DNA of 64,000 nucleotides from Lachnospiraceae bacterium (GTDB lineage Bacteria > Bacillota > Clostridia > Lachnospirales > Lachnospiraceae). The notes under the pieces were generated by a model. That model searched no databases, was not told the DNA's origin, and saw only the letters and a program-made list of their open reading frames with translations. The stretch lies in the NCBI GenBank assembly GCA_028689655.1, contig JAQVCT010000001.1, positions 186,001 to 250,000 of the forward strand. The letters run 5' to 3'. The position numbers and the translations under genes are program-made. Below are positions 1 through 9,607 of this stretch, piece after piece (position 1 is the stretch's first letter; each line of letters starts with the position of its first letter).

Positions 1-839
1 TGAATCTTTGACACGCCCTCTATGAACATCTGTTTTAACTGATACATATCGTCCATGTCACGATCCAGATCTCTGTAGATCTCCTCCACCGCTGTGGCAA
101 GCCCTGCGATGGCAGGTACATTCTCTGTTCCGGAGCGCATTCCCTTCTGCTGTCCTCCCCCGAAACTTATGGGTTTGATCTTTACCTTTTCATTGATATA
201 CAGGAAACCGATCCCCTTGGGTCCATGAATCTTATGTCCGCTTACCGATAACAGATCGATTCCCATCTTTTTCGGCAGGATACGGAACTTTCCATAACCC
301 TGCACTGCATCCACGTGAAATACAATACCGGGATTGATTCTCTTGATCAGCGCACCCGCCTCCGCGATAGGCTGCAGGGAACCGATCTCGTTGTTGGTGT
401 GCATGATGGATACCAGAATCGTATCTCTCGTAATGGCATTCTGAAGATCCTCCAGGCGAATCCGCCCCATGGCATCCACCGGCAGATAGGTCACCTTGAA
501 TCCCATGCTCTCCAGATACTGCATCGTCTGTAGAATAGCCGGATGCTCGATCTTCGTGGTGATAAGATGCCTCCCCGCTCTCTGATTGGCAATCGCCGTC
601 CCGATCAATGCCAGGTTATCCGACTCCGTTCCTCCTGAGGTAAATAAAATTTCTTTCTCATTCACCTTCAGATTCTTCGCGATGACCTCCTTGGCATACC
701 GTACATAATTCTCCGCCTGCATTCCTTTATTGTGCATACTGGAAGGATTTCCATAATCCTCCAGCATCACCTTCGTCATAATCTTGGCAACACTATCAAA
801 ACACTTCGTAGTAGCTGAATTATCTAAATAAACTTCCAT
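1..839 (-). CDS. Cysteine desulfurase (NifS/IscS family), C-terminus cut by window edge
   Basis: PLP-dependent class V aminotransferase that takes sulfur from cysteine for Fe-S cluster or tRNA thiolation. The visible 279 codons begin MEVYLDNSATT, the classic N-terminus of the family, and contain HTNNEIGS and the PLP-lysine motif SGHKIHGPKG. The active-site cysteine loop lies beyond the left edge. The ATG at 839 fits the family start. A promoter-like -10 sits at 901-906, and a hairpin at 926-959 separates it from rsmE, so it may have its own transcript. In Firmicutes such a gene after rsmE is often followed by thiI, which would be outside the window (inference). Confidence 0.93.
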   Translation of the reverse strand, partial: MEVYLDNSATTKCFDSVAKIMTKVMLEDYGNPSSMHNKGMQAENYVRYAKEVIAKNLKVNEKEILFTSGGTESDNLALIGTAIANQRAGRHLITTKIEHPAILQTMQYLESMGFKVTYLPVDAMGRIRLEDLQNAITRDTILVSIMHTNNEIGSLQPIAEAGALIKRINPGIVFHVDAVQGYGKFRILPKKMGIDLLSVSGHKIHGPKGIGFLYINEKVKIKPISFGGGQQKGMRSGTENVPAIAGLATAVEEIYRDLDRDMDDMYQLKQMFIEGVSKI

Positions 840-900
840 TTTTGTCTCCATTTTCGTCTGCAACACTTCTAAAAAGAACCATCGCATCATACCTTAGTAT

Positions 901-930
901 ATTATATGATACCCAGAGAGAAAAGGTCAT
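901..930 (-). promoter_or_regulatory. Promoter-like site for the cysteine desulfurase gene
   Basis: On the minus strand a perfect TATAAT (901-906) lies 18 bases downstream of ATGACC (925-930). The -35 is poor and overlaps the rsmE terminator-like hairpin, so this is tentative. Confidence 0.4.
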
Positions 931-959
931 GTTTTTCTGCTTGCAGAATAAAACATGAC
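916..959 (-). terminator. Terminator-like hairpin after rsmE
   Basis: Arms GTCATGTTTT (926-935) and AAAACATGAC (950-959) are perfectly complementary, with further CTGC/GCAG pairing inside. On the minus strand the stem is followed by CTTTTCTCTC. It lies 31 bases after the rsmE stop and would end the prmA-rsmE transcript. Confidence 0.6.
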
Positions 960-989
960 TTTGAATCCCGCATCCACATTTCCATGCCC

Positions 990-1736
990 TTACGTTTCCA
1001 GCTGATACATGATCCATGCCAGTGTGGTGAATCCCGCCGTCTCCGTCCTGAGGATTCTCCTCCCCAGTGTGATGGGCTGTATTCCGTGGGCAAATGCCTC
1101 CTGTACTTCCGTTTCCTCGAAACCGCCCTCCGGTCCGATAAAGATCGCCACCGACTGTCCCGGCTGAATGCCTGCGATGATATCTTTGGTCTTCTGCATA
1201 TTCTCCGCCAGTTCATAGGGAATAAGCTTTACATCCATGTGATCTGCGTAGGCAAAAGCTTCCTTGATGGTCATCACGTCGCTGACTGTAGGGATGACGC
1301 GACGTTTGCTCTGCTTGGCTGCCGCCTCCGCGATACCCTGCCAGCGCTGTACCTTACTCTTTGCCTTTTTCTCATCCAGCTTTACGATTGCCCGCCTGGT
1401 CGCCATGGGAATGATCTCATAGGCTCCCAATTCCACCGCCTTCTGCAGGATGAGCTCCATCTTATCTGCCTTGGGAAGTCCCTGGAACAGATAGATCCTG
1501 GACGGTAATTCCAGCCCGTCTTCCTTGATGAATCGAAGTTCGCAGATCACCTCGTCCTCTGTGAATTCCAGAAGGCCACAGCGATATTCCTTCTTATCCA
1601 TGCCATTGCTCACCGCAAACTCTTCCCCCGGTTTCATGCGAAGTACATTTTTAATATGATTGACATCACTGCCTGTGATTATGACACGTTTGTCAGTTTC
1701 ATTGATCTGTGATGGTTCTACGAAAAATTGATACAT
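990..1736 (-). CDS. rsmE: 16S rRNA (uracil1498-N3)-methyltransferase RsmE
   Basis: A SPOUT-class methyltransferase of 248 residues that methylates U1498 of 16S rRNA using SAM. Family motifs are visible: FQGLPKADKME, FIGPEGGFEETEV (SAM-binding knot) and LGRRILRTETAG near the C-terminus. The reading frame is open 20 codons further upstream, but the ATG at 1736 starts the family-typical MYQFFVEP and has AGGAG about 11 bases before it. It follows prmA, the usual Firmicute order. Confidence 0.95.
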   Translation of the reverse strand: MYQFFVEPSQINETDKRVIITGSDVNHIKNVLRMKPGEEFAVSNGMDKKEYRCGLLEFTEDEVICELRFIKEDGLELPSRIYLFQGLPKADKMELILQKAVELGAYEIIPMATRRAIVKLDEKKAKSKVQRWQGIAEAAAKQSKRRVIPTVSDVMTIKEAFAYADHMDVKLIPYELAENMQKTKDIIAGIQPGQSVAIFIGPEGGFEETEVQEAFAHGIQPITLGRRILRTETAGFTTLAWIMYQLET

Positions 1737-1864
1737 TGCTTTCAATACTCCTGTTATCCATATGTCCATTGCATAATTGTCTGATACTTTCCACATGCAC
1801 TGCTATACTTGCCGAAATTACTGTTATAGGCTATTCCGTTTCATGTGCCAAATGCATCCTGGAT

Positions 1865-2851
1865 TTATCTGGCTCTTGCAGTCACACTGACCCACTCGCC
1901 CTGATAAGTCACTTCCAATATTTCCAGTCCTGCTGCCTTCACTGCCTCTACCACAGTAGTTTCCTTGTCATCGATAATGCCGGAGGTAATGTAGATACCA
2001 CCTTTTTTCAACTGGTTGACAATGACCGGTGTCAGTGGTACCAGCACCTCTGCCAGAATATTCGCTACCACGATATCATAACATCCATATCCTGCCGCAT
2101 CCTGTACTTCTTTGTCAGAGATGATATTTCCGATCATCATGGTGAAGTCTTCCCTCTTCACGCCGTTGGCCTCTATATTTTCCTCCACAGCCGGCACTGC
2201 ACAGGGATCAAGATCCGTACCCACTACTTTTTTGGCACCATACATCAGTGCCAGGATTCCCAGGATTCCGCTTCCTGTTCCCACGTCTAAAAGTACGGTA
2301 TCAGCAGTGACATATTTTTTGATCTGTCTGATACATAGCTGGGTGGTCTCATGCATGCCCGTGCCGAAGGCTGTACCAGGATCAATGTGAAGAATTTTCT
2401 TATCCTTGTCCACATCTTTCACTTCTTCCCATGAGGGAATGACCAGCAGATCATCAATATAGAACTGATGAAAATACTGTTTCCAGTTATTGATCCAGTC
2501 AATATCCTCTGTCTCGGAGATCTTGACACTTCCCTCACCGATATCCATGAAATCACGAAGTTCCTTTAATTCTGTCTCCACCTTCTGGATAATCTCAGAT
2601 TCTTCCGCCTCCATCCCATTGAACATCAGGGTCCCATTCTCTGTCTCCTCCACGAAAAAACTGAGATATGCGATTCCATCATCTGCCGGTCCGTCCGGTA
2701 GAATATCCACGAACATCTGCTCTTTTTCCCAGGCCGTGAGCGGTACCTTGTCCTCGATCTGTGCACCCTCTAAGCCGATATCATATAAGGTGCTGATGAT
2801 AATGTCCTCCGCCGGGGTTATTGTCTTTACAGTAAATCTCTTCCATTTCAT
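1865..2851 (-). CDS. prmA: Ribosomal protein L11 methyltransferase PrmA
   Basis: SAM-dependent enzyme (328 aa) that trimethylates ribosomal protein L11. The N-terminal half is the L11-recognition domain. The C-terminal Rossmann methyltransferase shows DPGTAFGTGMHETTQLC, LDVGTGSGILGI and the catalytic-type VVANILAEVL. Length is a little over the usual ~310. It starts at ATG 2851 (MKWKRFTVKT). In most Firmicutes prmA directly follows dnaJ. Here dnaJ is about 57 kb away at 59.7 kb, with a catabolic island between. Confidence 0.95.
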   Translation of the reverse strand: MKWKRFTVKTITPAEDIIISTLYDIGLEGAQIEDKVPLTAWEKEQMFVDILPDGPADDGIAYLSFFVEETENGTLMFNGMEAEESEIIQKVETELKELRDFMDIGEGSVKISETEDIDWINNWKQYFHQFYIDDLLVIPSWEEVKDVDKDKKILHIDPGTAFGTGMHETTQLCIRQIKKYVTADTVLLDVGTGSGILGILALMYGAKKVVGTDLDPCAVPAVEENIEANGVKREDFTMMIGNIISDKEVQDAAGYGCYDIVVANILAEVLVPLTPVIVNQLKKGGIYITSGIIDDKETTVVEAVKAAGLEILEVTYQGEWVSVTARAR

Positions 2852-2960
2852 GTGTTTATCCTACTTTCCACTTTCTATCATGTGAAAACTCCATCAAACA
2901 TCTTGTTCCCATCATTTTTACACTTATGCATCACTTTATTACTATAATACTGTAAATATT

Positions 2961-2997
2961 AAAAAAAGCAAAGTTATTTTACTTCAAACTTTGCTTT
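2961..2997 (-). terminator. Rho-independent terminator after the 3.0 kb response regulator
   Basis: Perfect 11-bp inverted repeat (2965-2975 and 2987-2997, arm AAAGCAAAGTT), followed on the minus strand by a run of seven T. It ends the GH3/ABC/two-component operon just before prmA. Confidence 0.85.
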
Positions 2998-3006
2998 GGT
3001 GAGTCC

Positions 3007-3741
3007 CTACGCTTTCTGCTGACTGCAGTACTCTGTGTAGGTCATATTTACGTATTTCTTAAAACACTTACTGAAATAATTAGGGTCCGGTATTCCCACC
3101 TCCATGGCGATCTGATACATGGGCTTTTCCAGTGCTGCATATTGCTTTGCCTTCTCCATGCGCAGATGATTCAGATAGTCCACAAAGCTGTCCCCCGTCT
3201 CATTTTTAAACTTTCTGCTGAGATAGCTGGAATTGAATCCAAATTCCATAGCAACCTTTCCAAGATTGAGATCTGGTTCCTTCATATGTACTTTGATAAA
3301 ATCCGTGATAGATTCTATGGAAGATAACTCTTTTCCATTATTTTCCTCCGACTCTTCTGTCTTTTCCTGATTCAGTTTCTTTTGCATCTTTTCCAGTGCC
3401 TCATGAATATCCTTTATTACGATAGGTTTCAAATGGTAGTCGCAGATACCTACACCAATGCATTCTCTGGCGTAGGAAAAATCATCGTAAGCCGTGAGCA
3501 TATTGATCAGGAGCTTGGGATATCTCCTGATGGCGATCCTGGCAAACTCTATTCCATCCATAAATGGCATGCGAATGTCCACAAAACAAATGTCCGGTCT
3601 GATCTCGTCGATAATATTCAACGCCTCTATCCCGCTGGCAGCCTCTCCCGCCACCTCCATCTGATAGCTTTCCCAGTGGATCTTTAACCTCATAAGTTTT
3701 CGCACTGCCTGCTCATCATCTATTAGCATCACTTTATACAT
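3007..3741 (-). CDS. AraC-type response regulator (YesN family)
   Basis: A 244-residue regulator with an N-terminal receiver domain: acidic pocket D8-D9, phospho-acceptor D55 in VDIRMPFMDG, conserved Lys in HLKP. A short linker leads to an AraC double helix-turn-helix at about residues 140-240 (GFNSSYLSRKFK, GIPDPNYFSKCFKKY). It is shorter than most YesN proteins because the middle domain is missing. It follows its kinase by 72 bases and is the last gene before the terminator. Likely activates the upstream GH3/ABC operon in response to an oligosaccharide (inference). Confidence 0.92.
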   Translation of the reverse strand: MYKVMLIDDEQAVRKLMRLKIHWESYQMEVAGEAASGIEALNIIDEIRPDICFVDIRMPFMDGIEFARIAIRRYPKLLINMLTAYDDFSYARECIGVGICDYHLKPIVIKDIHEALEKMQKKLNQEKTEESEENNGKELSSIESITDFIKVHMKEPDLNLGKVAMEFGFNSSYLSRKFKNETGDSFVDYLNHLRMEKAKQYAALEKPMYQIAMEVGIPDPNYFSKCFKKYVNMTYTEYCSQQKA

Positions 3742-3813
3742 ATACCCCCGCCTTTCCTGTATACATCCTTATATCTCCCATCTCTTTCCATGCACAGCTC
3801 TGTCTTACACTTG

Positions 3814-5535
3814 TTAACGAATGATCATATTTAATGTGATCTTCGTATAGAACCCCCGTTTACTCTCTATCCGAAATACATCCTGCCGATTTTCATGATA
3901 CTGTAATCGCTCCATGGTCCGCTTAAATCCAAAGCTCTTACTGTTTTCCGTCATGATGTGCGCAATCTGCTCTTCCGTCATTCCCACACCCGTGTCATAT
4001 ACTTCTATGTAAATCCTCTGTTCTTCTTTCCAGATCCTGATACGGATCATGCCCTTCTCACCTTTCAGGCGAATGCCATGATAGAGGCTGTTCTCCACCA
4101 GAGGCTGCAGGAGCAGTTTGGGAACCATATATTCATTACAGCATTCCTCTATGTGAAATTCCGCATCAAAGATATCCCCATATCTCATTTTCTCCAGTTT
4201 CAGATAATTGCTGATAATATCCATCTCTGTGGAGACAGGCACCTGGTCATTGCCACGGCTGAGGAACTGTCGATAGAAGCTGCCTAACGTCTCAAGCGCG
4301 TTATAGACCTCCTCCCTGTTGCTGTCCAGTGACATACAGGCAATCATCTCGATGGTATTATATAGAAAATGAGGCTTGATCTGTTGCTGTATGATCTCCA
4401 CCTCCGACTTACGAATCACCTTTTCCTTATCCAATAATTGATTGATCAGATCATTGGTCTCCAAGAGCATTCTGTTATAGCTGTCCTTCAATTGTCCGAT
4501 CTCATCATCGCCGGTCTTAACACTCACCCTCCTGAGCCATCCCTCTTTTGCATAGGACATGGCCTCTACCATTTTATGAATGGGTGTGGTGATAAAATAC
4601 GCAATAAATGCCTGGATCAGGAAAAAGGCAAATACCGTGAATAATGTAAAGTACACCAGAATAGGAATATATTCTTTTGAAATATTATCCAGCAGATCTA
4701 CTTGCTGCACACTTTCCAGAATCAACCCTGTTCCCGGCACTTTATAATAGCTGTAGATCTTCTGATTAAATAATTTTCGCTCTCTTTGCTGTCCTATTTC
4801 CTCTTCTCCAATGACGATCTGATCAAAAATCTCCAAGTCTTTATCCGTGGTGAGTTTCGTTCCATTGGCATCCACATAGCAGAATTTATTTTTGGAATCT
4901 GCCACATCTGCATAAGTCTCTTCCAGGACAGTAACCGGAAAATTTACCGCCAGCAGTCCCTGCTTCTGAAATTTTTCCATATCATTGATATCACGAACCA
5001 GAGATATCATCTTATGCTGATAATTAGTGTGAAATACCCCTTCTCCATTTACCTGCAGAAGATATCCACCTTTTCTGTCATTGATGGGTCGCAGCCATTC
5101 CTCGCTATTCAGTATATCTCTGTCCACCTTGGTGACACCCGTTCCCACTGTGAGATACTCCCCATCCTTACGAAACACGAAAACAGAACAGGCCTCAGGG
5201 TAGGCATTCTGCACACTGTAAATAGATTCCACCGCATGATTGTAGGCATTCACATCCTTCTTATCAGCATACAGATACTCAAGGATACCTTCGTTAGTCA
5301 ATAACAGTCTGCTAAAATTATTCACCTTATCAATCTCAGAAGCCAGGTTGTTCCCAATGGTGATGAGATTATTTTTACTGTTTTCCTCCGCATACTCATT
5401 GATCTGATTGCACATGATAAAATAGAAGATACATACCAGTCCGATCAGATAGAATCCAAGAATCACAGAAAAAAATACCCAGATCTTTTGTTTTAATTTT
5501 AATTTTCCAAATAATTTTATCAATATCTGCTGCAT
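3814..5535 (-). CDS. Sensor histidine kinase (YesM family)
   Basis: Membrane kinase of 573 residues. A transmembrane helix lies near residues 17-40, then an extracellular sensor of roughly 260 residues, a second helix, a HAMP segment, a His_kinase domain with the phosphorylated His in QQIKPHFLYNT, and an HATPase with LLQPLVENSLYHG and DTGVGMTEEQ. The ORF can be read from 5589, which would overlap the GH3 gene. The ATG at 5535 has GGAGG at good spacing and starts just before the membrane helix. Partner of the regulator at 3007-3741. Confidence 0.92.
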   Translation of the reverse strand: MQQILIKLFGKLKLKQKIWVFFSVILGFYLIGLVCIFYFIMCNQINEYAEENSKNNLITIGNNLASEIDKVNNFSRLLLTNEGILEYLYADKKDVNAYNHAVESIYSVQNAYPEACSVFVFRKDGEYLTVGTGVTKVDRDILNSEEWLRPINDRKGGYLLQVNGEGVFHTNYQHKMISLVRDINDMEKFQKQGLLAVNFPVTVLEETYADVADSKNKFCYVDANGTKLTTDKDLEIFDQIVIGEEEIGQQRERKLFNQKIYSYYKVPGTGLILESVQQVDLLDNISKEYIPILVYFTLFTVFAFFLIQAFIAYFITTPIHKMVEAMSYAKEGWLRRVSVKTGDDEIGQLKDSYNRMLLETNDLINQLLDKEKVIRKSEVEIIQQQIKPHFLYNTIEMIACMSLDSNREEVYNALETLGSFYRQFLSRGNDQVPVSTEMDIISNYLKLEKMRYGDIFDAEFHIEECCNEYMVPKLLLQPLVENSLYHGIRLKGEKGMIRIRIWKEEQRIYIEVYDTGVGMTEEQIAHIMTENSKSFGFKRTMERLQYHENRQDVFRIESKRGFYTKITLNMIIR

Positions 5536-5560
5536 AAAATCCTCCGATTCCATGCTTTTA

Positions 5561-7666
5561 TTATACCTTGTGTTCCAGCAAATTGCCAATTGGTGTTATC
5601 CCCGTTAATTCTATGCTTCTGCTGTCCGGCTGGGAGGTTCCCGCATAGAACTGGAATTTTTCGCCCTCCTTCACCCGATCGCCCTTATGATCTACCGGAT
5701 ACAGTACATCCATCTGTATCTCTATCTGAATCTCTCTTTTCTCCCCCGCACCTACAAATACCCTCTGGAATCCGCAGAGCACTGGATTCTCTGCCACGTT
5801 TTCAGACTCCAGATTCTGTCCATAGATCTGCACTACATCCTCCGTATCCATGATTCCCTGGTTCTCCACCTTTACCGATATCATGACTTTTTCCCCTTCC
5901 TTTCTCACCGCTGCATCTCTGCAAACCACAGAGCCATAGGTCAGGCCATATCCAAATGGATATAATGGTTTTCCACTGTAATAACGGTAGGTACGATTCC
6001 TCATGGAATAATCCGTAAAAGCCGGAAGGTCCTCCAGTGTGTCATAAAATGTCACTGGCAGTTTCCCACTGGGTGACACTTTTCCAAACAGGAGATTGGC
6101 AATTCCCTCTCCCCCTCTTGCCCCCGGATACCAGCATAAGAGAATGCCGCTGCACGCTTCCTGTGCCCTTGCGATATTCAGTGCACTTCCCCCCAAGAGC
6201 AATAATACTACTGGTTTTCCTGTGGCAAGTACTTTTTCCAGCAACTGTTTCTGTACTTCCGGAAGTTCCAGGTCTTCCTTGTCCCCTGAACCGTAATGAT
6301 TTCCTTCGTCGGTTTCCTCACCCTCCAGTGTCTCGTCCAGACCCAGACAGAGAAGTACCACATCACTATGTTCCGCCACAGTCACCGCCTCCGCCAGGCG
6401 GTCATGCTCCATAGCCAGCGGCTCTGTGCGGTCCTTTATCAGTTCACAGCCTTTTGCATAGAATACTCTCACATCATCCCCTGTTTCCTTCTGTATGCCC
6501 TCCAACAGGGTTACATAACGTGACGATGTCCCATAGTAATTTCCTTTCAATGCAAGTCTGCTGTTGGCATTGGGCCCGATGACGCCGATGGATTTTAATG
6601 CATCTTTTTGAAGAGGAAGAACCCCGTCATTTTTCAATAACACACAGCTTTTTTCTGTGGCTGTCTCTGCCAGTTTCAGATGTTCCCTGCACTCTACTTT
6701 CTCATAAGGAATCTCATCAAATTCGCTGCCATCCTCGATTCCAAGTTTAAAACGTGTGGTAAATAACCGCTCTGCTGATTGGGTTATTTCCTCTTCTGTT
6801 ACTTTCCCCTGCTCATAGGCCTTCATGATCATGAGATAGGTATTTCCACAATTGAGATCGCAGCCGGCATGAATGGCCAGTGCTGCGGAATCCTCCGGTG
6901 TGGCCGTGACCATATGATGTGTGTGAAAGTCCCGAATCGCCCAGCAGTCTGACACCACATGTCCCTGGAACTGCCATCTGTCACGCAGGATATCTTTTAA
7001 TAAAAAGTAGCTGCCACAGCAGGGTTCTCCAAATACCCTGTTGTAAGCACCCATCACAGACTCCACCTGTGCCTCCGTCACACATTCCTTAAATGCAGGC
7101 AGATAAGTCTCATAGAGATCCCGATCCGACACCTCCACATCAAATTCATGCCGCAGATCCTCCGGCCCGCTGTGTACTGCAAAATGCTTTGCACAGGCTG
7201 CCGCCTTCATGTGTGTTCCATCCCCCTGAATACCGCGAATATATGCCTTTCCCAGCTCTCCCGTAAGGTAGGGATCTTCCCCATAAGTCTCGTGTCCCCT
7301 TCCCCATCGGGGATCTCTGAAAATATTTACGTTGGGTGCCCAAAAGGTAAGCCCCTTGTATATATCATGATCTTCCTGCTTTTGGCTGGCATTATATTTT
7401 GCCCTGCCCTCTATGGCTACTGCATCACCGATCTTTTCCACCAGTTCTTTATCGAACATGGCTGCCAGACCAATGGCCTGTGGAAAGCTTGTGGCAGTCC
7501 CGGAACGTGCCACACCATGAAGTGCCTCATTCCACCAGTTATAGGACTTCACCCCCAGCCTCGGAATCGCCGGTGCGTCGTAGCGCAGCTGACTTGCCTT
7601 TTCTTCCAGGGTCATTTTGGACACAAGTTCTTTTGCTTTTTTTCTACATAACTCTTCCTGATACAT
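5561..7666 (-). CDS. Glycoside hydrolase family 3, beta-xylosidase-like
   Basis: Exo-acting retaining glycosidase of 701 residues with no signal peptide, so it acts in the cytoplasm on imported oligosaccharides. The GH3 N-terminal barrel shows DPRWGRGHETYGEDP, the KH pair K160-H161, and the nucleophile Asp240 in HVVSDCWA. The second GH3 domain and a fibronectin-III-like C-terminal domain follow. The N-terminal YNWWNEALHGVAR motif is common in the beta-xylosidase branch of GH3, but beta-glucosidase activity is possible. GAGGATG precedes ATG 7666. It sits between the ABC permeases and the kinase in one operon. Confidence 0.92.
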   Translation of the reverse strand: MYQEELCRKKAKELVSKMTLEEKASQLRYDAPAIPRLGVKSYNWWNEALHGVARSGTATSFPQAIGLAAMFDKELVEKIGDAVAIEGRAKYNASQKQEDHDIYKGLTFWAPNVNIFRDPRWGRGHETYGEDPYLTGELGKAYIRGIQGDGTHMKAAACAKHFAVHSGPEDLRHEFDVEVSDRDLYETYLPAFKECVTEAQVESVMGAYNRVFGEPCCGSYFLLKDILRDRWQFQGHVVSDCWAIRDFHTHHMVTATPEDSAALAIHAGCDLNCGNTYLMIMKAYEQGKVTEEEITQSAERLFTTRFKLGIEDGSEFDEIPYEKVECREHLKLAETATEKSCVLLKNDGVLPLQKDALKSIGVIGPNANSRLALKGNYYGTSSRYVTLLEGIQKETGDDVRVFYAKGCELIKDRTEPLAMEHDRLAEAVTVAEHSDVVLLCLGLDETLEGEETDEGNHYGSGDKEDLELPEVQKQLLEKVLATGKPVVLLLLGGSALNIARAQEACSGILLCWYPGARGGEGIANLLFGKVSPSGKLPVTFYDTLEDLPAFTDYSMRNRTYRYYSGKPLYPFGYGLTYGSVVCRDAAVRKEGEKVMISVKVENQGIMDTEDVVQIYGQNLESENVAENPVLCGFQRVFVGAGEKREIQIEIQMDVLYPVDHKGDRVKEGEKFQFYAGTSQPDSRSIELTGITPIGNLLEHKV

Positions 7667-7710
7667 TTATTTTCATCCTCGTTCTTTCTTTATTATTTAT
7701 ATCATGGCCA

Positions 7711-8550
7711 TTATCCCTTCACTGCTCCCGCTGCCATACTTTCCTGTATCTTCTCACTCATGAAGCAATAGATCAATAACGTGGGAAAGGTGGCAATGAC
7801 CAGTGCAGCTCCGATAGGACCCCAATCCGTGGTGTAGGAACCACACAGCGTCTGGATGCCCACCGGCAGGGTACGGAACTTGGAATCACTGATAAAGGTT
7901 ACCGCGAACATCAGTTCATTCCACGCCTGCAGGAATGTAAAGATTGCTACGGTAGACAGGCAGGGACGCATCATGGGAATAATAATACGTACAAAGATAC
8001 CATAGACACCACAGCCATCGATACAGGCTGCCTCCTCCAGTTCCCTGGGAACACCTTCGATAAAACTCTCACAGATCAATATGGCCATTGCCAGTGCAAA
8101 TGCCGCGTAGGGTATGATCAATGCCCAGTAGGAATTGGTCATGTGGAACTTTTTCAACACGATGAATACAGGTAAGATCGCTGCATGAATGGGCACCGTC
8201 AATCCCAGCATGATGAGTGAATTCGCAAGCTTCTGTCCTTTCCACTCCATACGTGTGAGGGCATAGGTGGCAAGCAGCGCACAGATTGTAGTAATCATAA
8301 TAGTGGCAACCGTCACGAATACACTGTTCAGAAAATATCTGCCGATATTACCCACTTTTAAGGCATCTATATAGTTGGACCATCTCCACACATGGGGAAG
8401 CCCTATCATATTTTTGCCAAAGATCTCTGAGTTGTCTTTCAAAGAAAATGTAAACATCCAGTAAATGGGAAAAATCTGTACCAATGCCCAGATGCATAGG
8501 AAGACAAAAATTACTTTATTTCCAATTCCTTTTCCTATTTTTCCATGCAT
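7711..8550 (-). CDS. Sugar ABC transporter permease, MalG/AraQ type
   Basis: Inner-membrane permease (279 aa), about six helices, with the EAA loop EEAACIDGCGVYG...IIIP that contacts the ATPase. It is the second permease of a family-1 (CUT1) oligosaccharide importer. GGAGGT lies before ATG 8550, which is one base from the stop of the partner permease. No ATPase gene is in this operon, so a shared MsmK/MsmX-type ATPase encoded elsewhere is expected, as is common for Firmicute CUT1 systems. Confidence 0.93.
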   Translation of the reverse strand: MHGKIGKGIGNKVIFVFLCIWALVQIFPIYWMFTFSLKDNSEIFGKNMIGLPHVWRWSNYIDALKVGNIGRYFLNSVFVTVATIMITTICALLATYALTRMEWKGQKLANSLIMLGLTVPIHAAILPVFIVLKKFHMTNSYWALIIPYAAFALAMAILICESFIEGVPRELEEAACIDGCGVYGIFVRIIIPMMRPCLSTVAIFTFLQAWNELMFAVTFISDSKFRTLPVGIQTLCGSYTTDWGPIGAALVIATFPTLLIYCFMSEKIQESMAAGAVKG

Positions 8551-8551
8551 A

Positions 8552-9433
8552 TCAATCTACCTCCGTTTTAAATACTTTTTTGATCAAAACAGCAAAGAAG
8601 AAGCAAAGGAAGATAATGAATACTGCAATGGTACTGCCGATGCCATATCTGCTCCTGCCAAATATCATGTCTACCATCAAGGTACTGGGTACCTCAGATG
8701 CATGCGCCGGGCCTCCTCCTGTCAATACGTAGATCAAATCAAAGGCTTTCAGAGAACCCGTAATGGCAAATATGGTGCATACCTGAAGCGTGGGCTTCAG
8801 GTTGGGAATCGTGATCAGTCTGGCGATCTGCCAGCTGTTGGCTCCATCGATCTTTGCCGCCTCATTTAATTCCTCCGGTATGGACTTTACCCCGGCATAC
8901 AGTAACAGCATGTGGTAACCGATATACTGCCAGAGGATGGGTACAAAGACTGCCGGTAATGCTGTCCTGCCATCCCCAAGCCAGGTCCTGCAGAGATTAT
9001 CCAGTCCCACGAGACGCAGAAAAGAATTGATAATACCATACTGTGGGTTATACATTTTCAGCCACAGCTGACCGATAACTACCGTGGAGATCAGTACCGG
9101 TGTGAAAAATAATGCCACAAAAAATTTCTCCCATTTTACTCCTCTGGCCAATACGATGGCCATAAATAATGAAATGGGAAGTTGGATAAATACGGATAAT
9201 CCTGCCAGTATAAATGCATTTTTAATGGTCCTGGGAAATCCCATTGCTTTACTGCTAAATAACTCTATGTAATTGTCAGCTCCGATAAATTCCGGGGCTG
9301 TCATACCATTCCATTTGAAAAAGCTATAATAAACATCCATAAATATCGGTACAATAATAATGGTACAAAAAAGTATTAATGTGGGTATGATAAATAAGAT
9401 TATAGCGGTCTTATTTCTTCTGACTCTATTCAT
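8552..9433 (-). CDS. Sugar ABC transporter permease, MalF/UgpA type
   Basis: First permease of the CUT1 importer (293 aa): N-terminal helix LFIIPTLILFCTII, about six helices, and the EAA motif NEAAKIDGANSWQ followed by ITIPNL. It is immediately followed by the MalG-type partner. A terminator-like hairpin (9475-9521) in its leader should lower its expression relative to the binding protein gene upstream. Confidence 0.93.
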   Translation of the reverse strand: MNRVRRNKTAIILFIIPTLILFCTIIIVPIFMDVYYSFFKWNGMTAPEFIGADNYIELFSSKAMGFPRTIKNAFILAGLSVFIQLPISLFMAIVLARGVKWEKFFVALFFTPVLISTVVIGQLWLKMYNPQYGIINSFLRLVGLDNLCRTWLGDGRTALPAVFVPILWQYIGYHMLLLYAGVKSIPEELNEAAKIDGANSWQIARLITIPNLKPTLQVCTIFAITGSLKAFDLIYVLTGGGPAHASEVPSTLMVDMIFGRSRYGIGSTIAVFIIFLCFFFAVLIKKVFKTEVD

Positions 9434-9474
9434 ATTTCCTCACAATCTGCCGATTCAGGCGTCTTTTTATTTCT

Positions 9475-9521
9475 AAAAATGCCTCCGAAAAACAAACCTG
9501 TTGTCCGATTTCCAGAGGCAT
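9475..9521 (-). terminator. Attenuator-like hairpin between binding protein and permease genes
   Basis: On the minus strand a 13-bp stem (outer arms ATGCCTC and GAGGCAT, with two G-U pairs inside) with a 17-nt loop is followed by TTTTTA. Its place between an abundant solute-binding protein and its low-copy permeases fits partial termination or mRNA stabilisation. Confidence 0.6.
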
Positions 9522-9607
9522 CATCCTATTTTATTTTCTGATCACTTTTGTATTCTGATACAAATCCCGTTTCTGTTCTATCTGCATCCATATATCTTAT
9601 AGTGCCC

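Noticed and set aside
906-1508. 200-residue plus-strand ORF over rsmE
   Set aside because: Antisense shadow of a clear methyltransferase. No family motif and no ribosome binding site.
5536-5589. Longer start of the YesM kinase
   Set aside because: It would overlap the GH3 gene. ATG 5535 has a strong GGAGG and fits the membrane-anchored N-terminus.
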